Assembly: GCA_030043545.1 (NCBI GenBank)
Contig: JASHXM010000106.1
Coordinates: 1 to 6,326, forward strand
Direction: 5' to 3'
Origin: Thermoplasmata archaeon
Lineage (GTDB): Archaea; Thermoplasmatota; Thermoplasmata; Lutacidiplasmatales; UBA184
DNA: 6,326 nucleotides
The notes under the pieces are model-generated. The model made no database searches. It was given only the letters and a program-made list of their open reading frames with translations, and was not told the DNA's origin. This document shows, one piece after another, positions 1 to 5,425 of this stretch (positions are counted from its first letter, which is position 1; the number at the start of each line of letters is the position of its first letter). A program made the position numbers and the translations under genes.

Positions 1-86
1 CCGGCTACAGCGTCGGCCCGACCTTCGCTACGTGCTGATGGACGTCGTCCGCGTCGGTCCCGGGTCGTCGTCCCGGCGACGGCGCG

Positions 87-1217
87 TCAGTGCCGCTCGC
101 CGATCGGGACGTACGGCAGGTCGAGGGCGCCGACGTACTTCGCGACGGGCCGGATGAGCCTAAGGTCGCGGTACTCCTCGAGGACGTGGGCCGTCCAGCC
201 CAGGACCCGGCTCGCGGCGAACACCGGCGTGAACAGGTCGTGGGGGATCCCGATCAGCGAGTACACGGAGCCTGAGTACAGGTCGACGTTCGGGTAGAGC
301 CCCTTCTCCCGGTGGACGACCTCCTCGACGCGGCGGAGGAGCTCGTAGTAGCGGAGGTTCCCGCGCGACTCCCCGACCTTCCGCGACCACTCCCGCAGGA
401 TCGTCGCCCGCGGGTCCTCGACCTTGTAGACCCGGTGGCCGAACCCCATGATCCGTTCGTGGCGCGCGAGCTTCGCCTTCACGACCTCCTCGGCGCGGTC
501 GACCGAGCCGATCTCGTCGAGCAGCTCCATCACCCGCTCGTTCGCCCCGCCGTGGAGCGGTCCCTTCAAGGTGCCGATCGCGCTCGTGACGGCGCTGTAG
601 AGGTCGCTCAGCGTCGACGCCGTGACCCGCGCCGAGAACGTCGACGCGTTGAGCTCGTGGTCGGCGTGGAGGACGAGCGCCACATCCATCGCCCGGCTCT
701 CGAGCTCCGTCGGCTCCCGGTCGAGGAGGCAGTAGAGGAGGTACGCCGCCTGCGACAGCTCGGGTCGAGGCTCGGGCGCGGGGCGGCGGACCCGCCGCCG
801 GTGGAACTGCCCCAGGATCGTCGGCAGGACGGCGACCAGCCGCTGCGCGCCGCCGATCGAGCTCGGTCCGGGCCGCGTCTCCTCCGGCTCGAACAGCGCG
901 AGCGAGCTCACCGCGGTCCGAAGGATATCCATCGGGTTCGCCGAGATCGGGAGCGTGTCGATCCGCTCCGCGAGCGCCGACGGAAGCGTGCGGAGCTCCG
1001 CGAACCGGGCCTTCAGCTCGGCGAGCTGGGCGGACGTCGGGAGCCGGCCGTACCAGAGGAGATGGGCGACCTCCTCGAACGTCGACCGGGCCGCGAGGTC
1101 ACGGATGTCGTACCCCTCGTAGATCAGCCGGCCCTGCTTCCCGTCGATGAAGCAGATCCGGGTCGTCGCCGCGACGACGTCCTCGAGCCCCGTCTGCACC
1201 TCGGGCGTCGCCGGCAT
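87..1217 (-). CDS. gltA: Citrate synthase (possibly 2-methylcitrate synthase)
   Basis: Condenses acetyl-CoA with oxaloacetate to citrate in the cytoplasm, the entry step of the TCA cycle. The 376-residue protein has the length of the dimeric archaeal/Gram-positive (type I) enzymes. Three catalytic residues are visible in order: His222 in GPLHGGANE, His261 in MGFGHRVYK and Asp312 in PNVDLYSG. The substrate-binding HADHELNAST segment is at 184-193, and the N-terminal FIDGKQGRLIYEGYDI stretch is typical of the family. The C-terminus is complete (AKYVGALDLPYVPIGERH). The ATG at 1215-1217 is the natural start because conserved sequence begins soon after it. It lacks a Shine-Dalgarno, consistent with a leaderless or very short leader mRNA. 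It lies 32 bp downstream of the MFS gene on the same strand, so it may be read through from that gene or use its own box near 1249-1256. Archaeal citrate synthases often also accept propionyl-CoA, and sequence alone does not separate citrate from 2-methylcitrate synthase. Confidence 0.95.
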   Translation of the reverse strand: MPATPEVQTGLEDVVAATTRICFIDGKQGRLIYEGYDIRDLAARSTFEEVAHLLWYGRLPTSAQLAELKARFAELRTLPSALAERIDTLPISANPMDILRTAVSSLALFEPEETRPGPSSIGGAQRLVAVLPTILGQFHRRRVRRPAPEPRPELSQAAYLLYCLLDREPTELESRAMDVALVLHADHELNASTFSARVTASTLSDLYSAVTSAIGTLKGPLHGGANERVMELLDEIGSVDRAEEVVKAKLARHERIMGFGHRVYKVEDPRATILREWSRKVGESRGNLRYYELLRRVEEVVHREKGLYPNVDLYSGSVYSLIGIPHDLFTPVFAASRVLGWTAHVLEEYRDLRLIRPVAKYVGALDLPYVPIGERH

Positions 1218-1236
1218 TCGAAGAAACCGGCCGCGC

Positions 1237-1252
1237 TAACGGTCGACGGTTA
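1237..1252 (-). promoter_or_regulatory. Quasi-palindrome before citrate synthase, candidate operator
   Basis: The 16-bp TAACGGTCGACGGTTA is palindromic at 14 of 16 positions: TAAC/GTTA arms and a GTCGAC core, broken by one G-G pair. It overlaps the stop codon of the MFS gene (1250-1252) and lies 20-35 bp upstream of the citrate synthase ATG. An AT-richer stretch read on the minus strand as CCATTAAC (about 1249-1256) could be the TATA box. With a start site about 26 nt further on (near 1226), the palindrome would sit between box and start site. The promoter and operator roles are inferred from position only. Confidence 0.35.
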
Positions 1253-2653
1253 ATGGGTTTTCGCGGCCGCCGTCGCCCGCGGACCGCCCGGGAGGACGGG
1301 CGGCGGCGGGTCGATCGCTCGCCGGTCCCCGGTGCGGCGACGCTGGTACGCGATCGTCGCGGCCGTCCAGAGCGGGAGGGAGACGAGGAGCACGCCGGCG
1401 GCGACCAGGAAGACTAGTCGGAAGCTCCCGAGGACCGCGAGCAGCCCGGAGATCGCGGCTCCGAGCACGGCCGCGGCGCCGCCGAGCGCGCTGTTCACGC
1501 CGAGAAGGCTCCCCGTGTCCCGGCCGACGATCCCCCGGTAGAGGATCAGGGTGCTCGCGGTCGTGTAGATCGCGATCGCGCCGCCCAGCACCGCGTAGAC
1601 GACTACGTTCGCCCCGAGCGCGTTCCCGCGGGCGAGGACGACGAACGTGAGGCCGGCGGTCGCGAGGTACCCGATGCATCGGGCGTACGTGCCGCGTTGG
1701 ACCAGTCGGTCGCTCCCCAACCGCTGCGCCAGCCCGCCCGTCAGGGGGAAGACGAGCGCCTGCGCGAGGTTGTTGCCGAGGTTCACGAGAAAGATCGCGG
1801 CCGCGCTGAGCCCGATCGAGTAGAGGTACGGGGTGTACGAGATGTTGAACAGGTTCGCGGAGAGGTTGAACAGGAAGCCGGCGATCAGCACGAGCGGCAG
1901 TTCGTGGCGCAGCTCCTCGCGGGCCCAGAGGGAGAATCGCGCGAGCGGCTGCGGGCGGAGCCGCGGACGGCGCGGGAAGAACGGGATGGACGGGTGGGAC
2001 GGCGGAGGCGGACGGATCCGCGACGCGAGGCTCTCGGCGTGGCGCGCGACGTGGCGCGTCCAGAGCCGACGCTCCGCCCCCCGCGTCCCGAACGCGACGG
2101 CGCCGGCGCTCGCGAGCGCGAGCGCCGCGAGCACCGCGAGCAGCTCCAACAGCCCTCGGCCGGCGCCGGTCCAGAAGTAGCCCGCGAGGAGCCCGACGAG
2201 GGAGCCGATCATGCTCACCTCCTGGAACGAGGCGAAGGCGGTCGCCCGCTCGTGTTCGGGGAACTTCTCGAGAATCAGGAGGTTCGACGCGCTCGCTCCG
2301 GCGGGCGCGAGCGCCCCGATCGCGGCGTACACCGCGTACAGCTCCGTCAGCGAGCCGACGTGGACCAGGAGGCCGTACAGGCCCGCGAACCCCACGTAGT
2401 TGACGATCAGGAACCCGCGCCGATACGGGAACCGGTCGGCGAGGTGTCCCCAGACGATCGACGCGACGATCAGGACCGCGTTGTAGAGCGTGGCGGCGAG
2501 GGCGACGTCCGCCCACGAGCCGCGCAGGGTGACGAGGATGACGAGCGGGAGGACGACGCCGAAGCCGGCGGTCGCCGCGTTCACCGGGACGAACGCGAGC
2601 AGCCACGGTCGGGCGACCAAGCGGGCCGGGACGGTGCGGAGCGCGACGCCCAT
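1250..2653 (-). CDS. Major facilitator superfamily transporter
   Basis: Inner-membrane secondary transporter of 467 residues, the normal MFS size, with about 12 hydrophobic helices in two halves. The signature loop between helices 2 and 3 is clear: GHLADRFPYRRGF at 69-81 (motif A, G-X-L-A-D-R). A degenerate second copy, GGLAQRLGSDRLVQRG, sits at 306-321 in the second half. Residues 111-128 are Ala/Gly-rich, as in packing helices. The cytoplasmic loop between helices 6 and 7 (about 189-250) is long, very basic and rich in Pro and Arg, with a PPPP run at 215-218. The C-terminal tail after 436 is also basic and Pro-rich. The substrate cannot be told from sequence; drug/multidrug and sugar or organic-acid porters all fit. 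The ATG at 2651-2653 directly follows an inverted repeat and lies about 33 bp after a TATA-like box, which supports this start over the Arg-rich reading in another frame. Citrate synthase follows after 32 bp. Confidence 0.88.
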   Translation of the reverse strand: MGVALRTVPARLVARPWLLAFVPVNAATAGFGVVLPLVILVTLRGSWADVALAATLYNAVLIVASIVWGHLADRFPYRRGFLIVNYVGFAGLYGLLVHVGSLTELYAVYAAIGALAPAGASASNLLILEKFPEHERATAFASFQEVSMIGSLVGLLAGYFWTGAGRGLLELLAVLAALALASAGAVAFGTRGAERRLWTRHVARHAESLASRIRPPPPSHPSIPFFPRRPRLRPQPLARFSLWAREELRHELPLVLIAGFLFNLSANLFNISYTPYLYSIGLSAAAIFLVNLGNNLAQALVFPLTGGLAQRLGSDRLVQRGTYARCIGYLATAGLTFVVLARGNALGANVVVYAVLGGAIAIYTTASTLILYRGIVGRDTGSLLGVNSALGGAAAVLGAAISGLLAVLGSFRLVFLVAAGVLLVSLPLWTAATIAYQRRRTGDRRAIDPPPPVLPGGPRATAAAKTH

Positions 2654-2672
2654 CGAACGGCGGAGCCGTTCG
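2654..2672 (-). promoter_or_regulatory. Inverted repeat abutting the MFS start codon, candidate operator
   Basis: Perfect 7-bp arms CGAACGG and CCGTTCG are separated by 5 bp (CGGAG on the plus strand) and end immediately before the MFS ATG. From the TATA-like box at 2683-2688, transcription would begin near 2660, so the repeat would straddle the start site. That is a classical position for a repressor operator. In RNA only a few bases of it would be transcribed, so a DNA-binding role is more likely than a hairpin role. The function is inferred. Confidence 0.45.
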
Positions 2673-2680
2673 GGCCCCTC

Positions 2681-2690
2681 CCTTAAATCG
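2681..2690 (-). promoter_or_regulatory. TATA-like promoter of the MFS gene
   Basis: On the minus strand the sequence reads CGATTTAAGG in an otherwise very GC-rich stretch, with the core ATTTAA at 2683-2688. Its centre is about 33 bp upstream of the MFS ATG, giving a predicted start site 6-7 nt before the ATG. No Shine-Dalgarno precedes the ATG, which fits a nearly leaderless archaeal mRNA. Confidence 0.55.
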
Positions 2691-2762
2691 GGTCGATTCC
2701 ACTCGCGCGAGGTCGCCTCCGGCCCGGCGCCGGCCGGCGGAGGCGTCCGCCGTCACGACACG

Positions 2763-2770
2763 CTTATTAA
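2763..2770 (+). promoter_or_regulatory. TATA-like promoter of the RAM operon
   Basis: CTTATTAA is the most AT-rich octamer in the divergent intergenic region. Placing transcription start about 26 nt beyond its centre gives about 2793, some 17 nt before the GTG at 2810. It should drive the RAM, membrane protein and DUF62 genes together, back to back with the leftward MFS promoter about 80 bp away. Confidence 0.6.
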
Positions 2771-2771
2771 G

Positions 2772-2794
2772 GGAGGGCCATCTCGCCGCCCTCC
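2772..2794 (+). promoter_or_regulatory. Inverted repeat between TATA box and start, candidate operator
   Basis: Perfect 7-bp arms GGAGGGC (2772-2778) and GCCCTCC (2788-2794) are spaced by 9 bp, giving a 23-bp dyad that begins right after the TATA-like box and ends at the predicted transcription start. A dimeric regulator bound here would block polymerase recruitment or initiation. The downstream RAM protein has no DNA-binding domain, so if it regulates this site it would need a partner. The regulatory role is inferred from position. Confidence 0.45.
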
Positions 2795-2801
2795 GAGGGT
2801 G
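2795..2801 (+). promoter_or_regulatory. Shine-Dalgarno-like site favouring the GTG at 2810
   Basis: GAGGGTG resembles the archaeal consensus GGAGGTG. It ends 8 nt before the GTG at 2810 but overlaps the alternative GTG at 2801, so it favours the downstream start. Confidence 0.4.
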
Positions 2802-2809
2802 TGCCGCGC

Positions 2810-3043
2810 GTGGCCATCGGATTCGTCCTCATCAGCACGGCCCCGGCCAAGGAGCACGAAGTCTACACGGAGCTGCTCCGCGTGAAGGGGATCGTGGAGC
2901 TCCATCCGCTGTTCGGCGAGTACGACCTGATCGCGAAGGTCGAGGCGGAGGACTTCAACGCCCTGGGCCAGCTGGTCGTCGACAAGATCCGCTCCGTCGC
3001 GGGCGTCATCGACACGAAGACCCTCACCGGCATCAAGTTCTGA
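2810..3043 (+). CDS. Stand-alone Lrp/AsnC ligand-binding (RAM) domain protein
   Basis: A 77-residue protein consisting only of the effector-binding/oligomerisation domain of Lrp/AsnC regulators (RAM, AsnC_trans_reg), with no helix-turn-helix. Features seen are the first strand AIGFVLIST, a central LHPLFGEYDLIAKVEAED motif and the closing GVIDTKTLTGIKF. Such proteins form alpha-beta sandwich dimers and higher rings that bind amino acids or related small molecules, and they act as sensors or partners of full-length Lrp proteins. An in-frame GTG at 2801 would add three residues (M-P-R). I prefer 2810 because the domain's first strand begins at once and GAGGGTG (2795-2801) then has proper spacing. 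It is the first gene of a probable operon with the small membrane protein 9 bp downstream. The ligand is unknown. Confidence 0.88.
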   Translation: MAIGFVLISTAPAKEHEVYTELLRVKGIVELHPLFGEYDLIAKVEAEDFNALGQLVVDKIRSVAGVIDTKTLTGIKF

Positions 3044-3048
3044 GGTAG
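3041..3048 (+). promoter_or_regulatory. Shine-Dalgarno of the small membrane protein
   Basis: TGAGGTAG overlaps the RAM stop codon and contains the GAGGT core, with the ATG at 3053 four nucleotides after it. It is the clearest ribosome-binding site in the window and fits an operon-internal gene. Confidence 0.6.
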
Positions 3049-3052
3049 TGCG

Positions 3053-3391
3053 ATGTTCGATCTAACGGGGAGTTCGGCGACGATCATCTCGAGCGGTTGG
3101 CAGTTCCTCGCGATCCTCCTGCTCGTCTTCGCGCTGTTCATGATCCTCGCCGGGATCTTCACGGCGTACTTCGGGAGCGGCAAGAGCCGGACCGTTGGCG
3201 TCGGCCTGCTCGTCGGCGGGCTCGTCGTGGGCCTGTTGGTCGGCTACCTGTACCAGCACGGCACGCTCAACCTCAACCACGGCCCGAGCCTGATGACGCT
3301 CCTCTACCAGTCGTTCCTCATCATCATCGCCGCCGTCATCGGGGCGCTGGTCGCGGTCGGGATCTTCCTGGTCGCGATCATGAAGTCGTAG
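3053..3391 (+). CDS. Small three-helix membrane protein, unknown function
   Basis: I do not recognise the family. The 112-residue protein has three clear hydrophobic segments at about 17-39, 48-66 (a Gly/Val/Leu-rich helix with GxxxG-like spacing: GVGLLVGGLVVGLLVG) and 82-109. The short loop GSGKSRT (41-47) is positively charged and the other loop, YQHGTLNLNHGPS (67-79), is polar. By the positive-inside rule the N-terminus is therefore outside and the C-terminal MKS inside. There is no signal peptidase site, Cys motif or catalytic motif. The ATG at 3053 has a strong Shine-Dalgarno overlapping the stop of the RAM gene. The DUF62 enzyme follows 13 bp downstream, so the three are probably co-transcribed. 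The Gly-rich second helix suggests helix packing or oligomerisation, which is inference. Confidence 0.8.
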   Translation: MFDLTGSSATIISSGWQFLAILLLVFALFMILAGIFTAYFGSGKSRTVGVGLLVGGLVVGLLVGYLYQHGTLNLNHGPSLMTLLYQSFLIIIAAVIGALVAVGIFLVAIMKS

Positions 3392-3404
3392 GCCGGTCGC
3401 GCCC

Positions 3405-4229
3405 GTGCCGCCCGCGGGGCGCCGGCGGCTGCTGACCCTTTCGACCGACCTGGGGGCGGAGTACTCCGCCCAGGTGAAGGCGGTCCTGCTCCGGTCGGTC
3501 GATCCCGCGCAGATCGTGGAGCTCACGAGCGGGCTGCCCGCCCACGGAATCGCGGAGTCCGCGTTCGTCCTTCGGGCGATCGCGGCCGGCTTTCCGGCCG
3601 GCACGGTCCACCTGGCGGTGGTCGATCCCGGCGTGGGGGGCCGTCGGCGGCCGATCGCGATCCAGTGCCGGGACGGCTCGGCCGTCGTCGGGCCGGACAA
3701 CGGGCTCCTCTACCCGCTCGCCGAAGCGCTCGGCATCGGCCGAACGGTTCGACTTGACCCGGCGCCGGGCGGAGGTCGGGCGCGAGTCGGGACGACGTTC
3801 GACGCCCGAGACCTGTTCGCCCCGGCGGCAGCCCGACTCGCCCGGGGGGCGCCTCTCCGTTCGCTCGGCGAGGAAGTGGCGCCGACGGAGTACCGGATCC
3901 CGACAGCGCGGCGAGCGCCGAGCGGGGCCGACGGTCAGGTCGTCCATGTCGACCGGTTCGGCAACGCGATCTCGAACGTGCCGTCCGAGTGGGCCCCCAA
4001 CGACCGGCGCCCGGTGACGGTCTCGTTCGGCCGGGACCGGCGCGTCCTCCCCCGCGCGACGAGCTACGAGTCGATCGGGCGCGGGCGGTGGGGCGTGCTC
4101 GGGTCGAGCTTCGGGACCCTCGAGGTCGCGGTCGCCGAAGGCCGCGCGTCGGACCGCGGGAGGATCGCGGTCGGCGCTCCGATCCGCTTCCGTTGGCCCC
4201 GTCGGTCTCCGGTCGTCTCAAAGAGGTAA
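3405..4229 (+). CDS. SAM hydroxide adenosyltransferase (DUF62) with altered triad
   Basis: Family enzymes split S-adenosylmethionine with water to adenosine and methionine and are relatives of the SAM-dependent fluorinase and chlorinase. The 274-residue length is normal. Motifs seen: STDLG at 13-17 (ribose-binding Asp15), VDPGVG at 73-78, GPDNGLL at 96-102, [10 protein letters not shown] at 131-140, DRFGNAISN at 183-191 and [11 protein letters not shown] at 233-243. Of the family Asp-Arg-His triad, Asp74 and Arg81 are in place. The His, normally in F-H-G-R-D, is replaced by Asp133 (codon GAC at 3801-3803). The GTG at 3405 is the only sensible start: conserved sequence begins within about 10 residues and no other start codon lies between it and the previous stop. 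It has no Shine-Dalgarno and probably depends on translation of the gene 13 bp upstream. Reaction assignment is tentative because of the substitution. Confidence 0.87.
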   Translation: MPPAGRRRLLTLSTDLGAEYSAQVKAVLLRSVDPAQIVELTSGLPAHGIAESAFVLRAIAAGFPAGTVHLAVVDPGVGGRRRPIAIQCRDGSAVVGPDNGLLYPLAEALGIGRTVRLDPAPGGGRARVGTTFDARDLFAPAAARLARGAPLRSLGEEVAPTEYRIPTARRAPSGADGQVVHVDRFGNAISNVPSEWAPNDRRPVTVSFGRDRRVLPRATSYESIGRGRWGVLGSSFGTLEVAVAEGRASDRGRIAVGAPIRFRWPRRSPVVSKR

Positions 4230-4234
4230 ATACC
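4226..4234 (+). promoter_or_regulatory. TATA-like promoter of dnaJ
   Basis: GTAAATACC, with its TAA forming the stop codon of the DUF62 gene, is the AT-rich spot in the 50-bp gap before dnaJ. A start site about 26 nt downstream (near 4256) would leave a leader of about 24 nt before the ATG at 4280. No convincing Shine-Dalgarno lies in that leader. Read-through from the upstream operon is also possible. Confidence 0.45.
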
Positions 4235-4279
4235 GAACGACGTAGACGGCCCGCGGGCGGGGACCCCGGCGGCCGGCCG

Positions 4280-5425
4280 ATGGCGAAGCGGGACTACTAC
4301 GAGGTCCTCGGCGTCCCGCGCACGGCTTCCGAGGACGAGATCAAGTCGGCGTACCGGCGGCTCGCCCGCCAGTACCACCCGGACGTGGCGAAGGAGAACC
4401 CGAAGCAGGCCGAGGAGAAGTTCAAGGAGATCTCGGAAGCGTACGAGGTGCTCGCCGACACGTCGAAGCGGCAGCGGTACGACCAGCTCGGCTTCTCGGG
4501 TGTCGAGTCCGAGTTCGGACCGGCGGGGTTCACCTGGCAGAACTTCACCCACGTCCAGGACCTCGAGGACCTCCTCGGCGCCTCCCCGATCTTCCAGCAG
4601 TTCTTCGGCGGGTTCGGCTCCGGGTTCGGGGGATTGGGCGGACGCGCCTCCGGCCGCGGCGGCGACGTCGAGCTCGCCGTCCGCCTGCCCCTCGCCGCGG
4701 CCGTGGACGGCGCCCGACCGACCGTCGAGGTTCCCCGGGAGACCGACTGTCCCGACTGTCGGGGGACCGGCGCGAAGGACGGCACCGCTCTCGAGGTCTG
4801 CCCGGAGTGCCGGGGTCAGGGGCAGGTCCGCCGGGTCCAGAGCCGGGGGTACACCCAGATGATCACGATCGGCCCGTGCCCGCGCTGCGGCGGCTCGGGG
4901 AAGCGGATCCTCGAACGGTGCGCGACCTGCGGCGGCAGCGGCCGTCGCCGCTCGGTCGAGCGGATCGAGGTCGGCGTCCCGCCCGGGGTCGAGGACGGGG
5001 CGGTGCTCCGGGTCCCGGGGCACGGCCTCGCCGGTCGGGCCGGCGGCCGGCCGGGAGACCTGTTCGTCCAGGTCTCCTTCGAGCCGTCGCCCTCGATCCA
5101 CCGCGAGGGGGAGGCGGCGTTCGCCGAGTTGCGGGTCCCGCTCGCGACGGCGGTGTTCGGCGGCGAGGTGACGGTCCCGACCGTCGACGGGTCGGCCGTG
5201 CTCAAGGTCCCGGCGGGGACGCAGCCCGAGACCCAGTTCCGGCTCCGGGGCAAGGGGTTCCCTCCGCCCGGCGGCGGCCGTCGCGGCGACGAGATCGTCA
5301 CGCTCCACGTCGAGATCCCCCGCACCCTCTCCTCCCGGGAACGCGACCTCCTGCGGGAGGCGCTCGCCCCGGCGGCGCCGGCCGCCGGACGTCGGGAGTC
5401 GCTCTTCCGGCGGAAGTCGTCGTGA
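4280..5425 (+). CDS. dnaJ: Molecular chaperone DnaJ (Hsp40, type I)
   Basis: Cytoplasmic co-chaperone that delivers unfolded substrates to DnaK and stimulates its ATPase. The 381-residue protein has all type I regions. The J-domain is at about 4-70, with the essential HPD at 33-35. A short Gly/Phe-rich linker at about 108-128 follows ([14 protein letters not shown]). The zinc-binding region has four CXXCXGXG repeats: CPDCRGTG (157), CPECRGQG (174), CPRCGGSG (200) and CATCGGSG (214). Two beta-rich C-terminal substrate-binding domains run to about 348, and the last roughly 30 residues are a basic, Ala/Arg-rich tail. The ATG at 4280 begins [11 protein letters not shown], the standard N-terminus, so the longer Arg-rich upstream reading is not part of it. 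The DnaK system in archaea is generally regarded as acquired from bacteria. dnaK and grpE are not next to it here, unlike the common grpE-dnaK-dnaJ order. The stop overlaps the GTG of the next gene (GTGA), implying translational coupling. Confidence 0.96.
   Translation: MAKRDYYEVLGVPRTASEDEIKSAYRRLARQYHPDVAKENPKQAEEKFKEISEAYEVLADTSKRQRYDQLGFSGVESEFGPAGFTWQNFTHVQDLEDLLGASPIFQQFFGGFGSGFGGLGGRASGRGGDVELAVRLPLAAAVDGARPTVEVPRETDCPDCRGTGAKDGTALEVCPECRGQGQVRRVQSRGYTQMITIGPCPRCGGSGKRILERCATCGGSGRRRSVERIEVGVPPGVEDGAVLRVPGHGLAGRAGGRPGDLFVQVSFEPSPSIHREGEAAFAELRVPLATAVFGGEVTVPTVDGSAVLKVPAGTQPETQFRLRGKGFPPPGGGRRGDEIVTLHVEIPRTLSSRERDLLREALAPAAPAAGRRESLFRRKSS

Noticed and set aside
60..76. Inverted repeat CCGGG-N7-CCCGG downstream of the citrate synthase stop, considered as a terminator
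   Set aside because: Only a 5-bp stem and no T-run on the transcribed strand; such short GC repeats are common by chance here. The whole stretch 1-86 shows no convincing gene end, tRNA or motif.
312..1253. Long plus-strand open frame opposite citrate synthase
   Set aside because: Arg/Asp/Leu-rich antisense shadow of a certain gene, with no recognisable motif.
2718..2740. CCGGCGCCGG/CCGGCCGG palindromes in the divergent intergenic region
   Set aside because: Simple G/C-only palindromes are expected often at this base composition and do not align with either predicted promoter.
1236..2756. Long minus-strand open frame of about 506 codons, Arg/Pro-rich
   Set aside because: It overlaps the MFS gene in another frame along nearly its whole length. 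Its composition is the Arg/Pro/Ala-rich type produced by reading GC-rich coding DNA out of frame, while the MFS frame has clear helices and motif A.
2863..3183. Minus-strand open frame opposite the RAM gene
   Set aside because: Antisense to a clearly recognisable RAM domain and has no family features.
3405..4229. Considered as a genuine fluorinase or chlorinase
   Set aside because: The hydrolase-type VDPGVG with Asp74 and Arg81 is retained and there is no halometabolite gene cluster around it. Only the His position departs, so a halogenase call is not supported.
3989..4279. Possible N-terminal extension of dnaJ
   Set aside because: Arg/Pro-rich and overlaps the DUF62 gene in another frame; [11 protein letters not shown] at 4280 is the standard DnaJ N-terminus and a TATA-like box sits just before it.
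4064..5308. Long minus-strand open frame opposite dnaJ
   Set aside because: Antisense shadow of dnaJ. Stop-free antisense frames are expected at this GC content.
4807..5421. Possible N-terminal extension of the methyltransferase
   Set aside because: It lies wholly inside dnaJ in another frame and is Arg/Gly/Pro-rich. The GTG at 5422 gives the family-like N-terminus.
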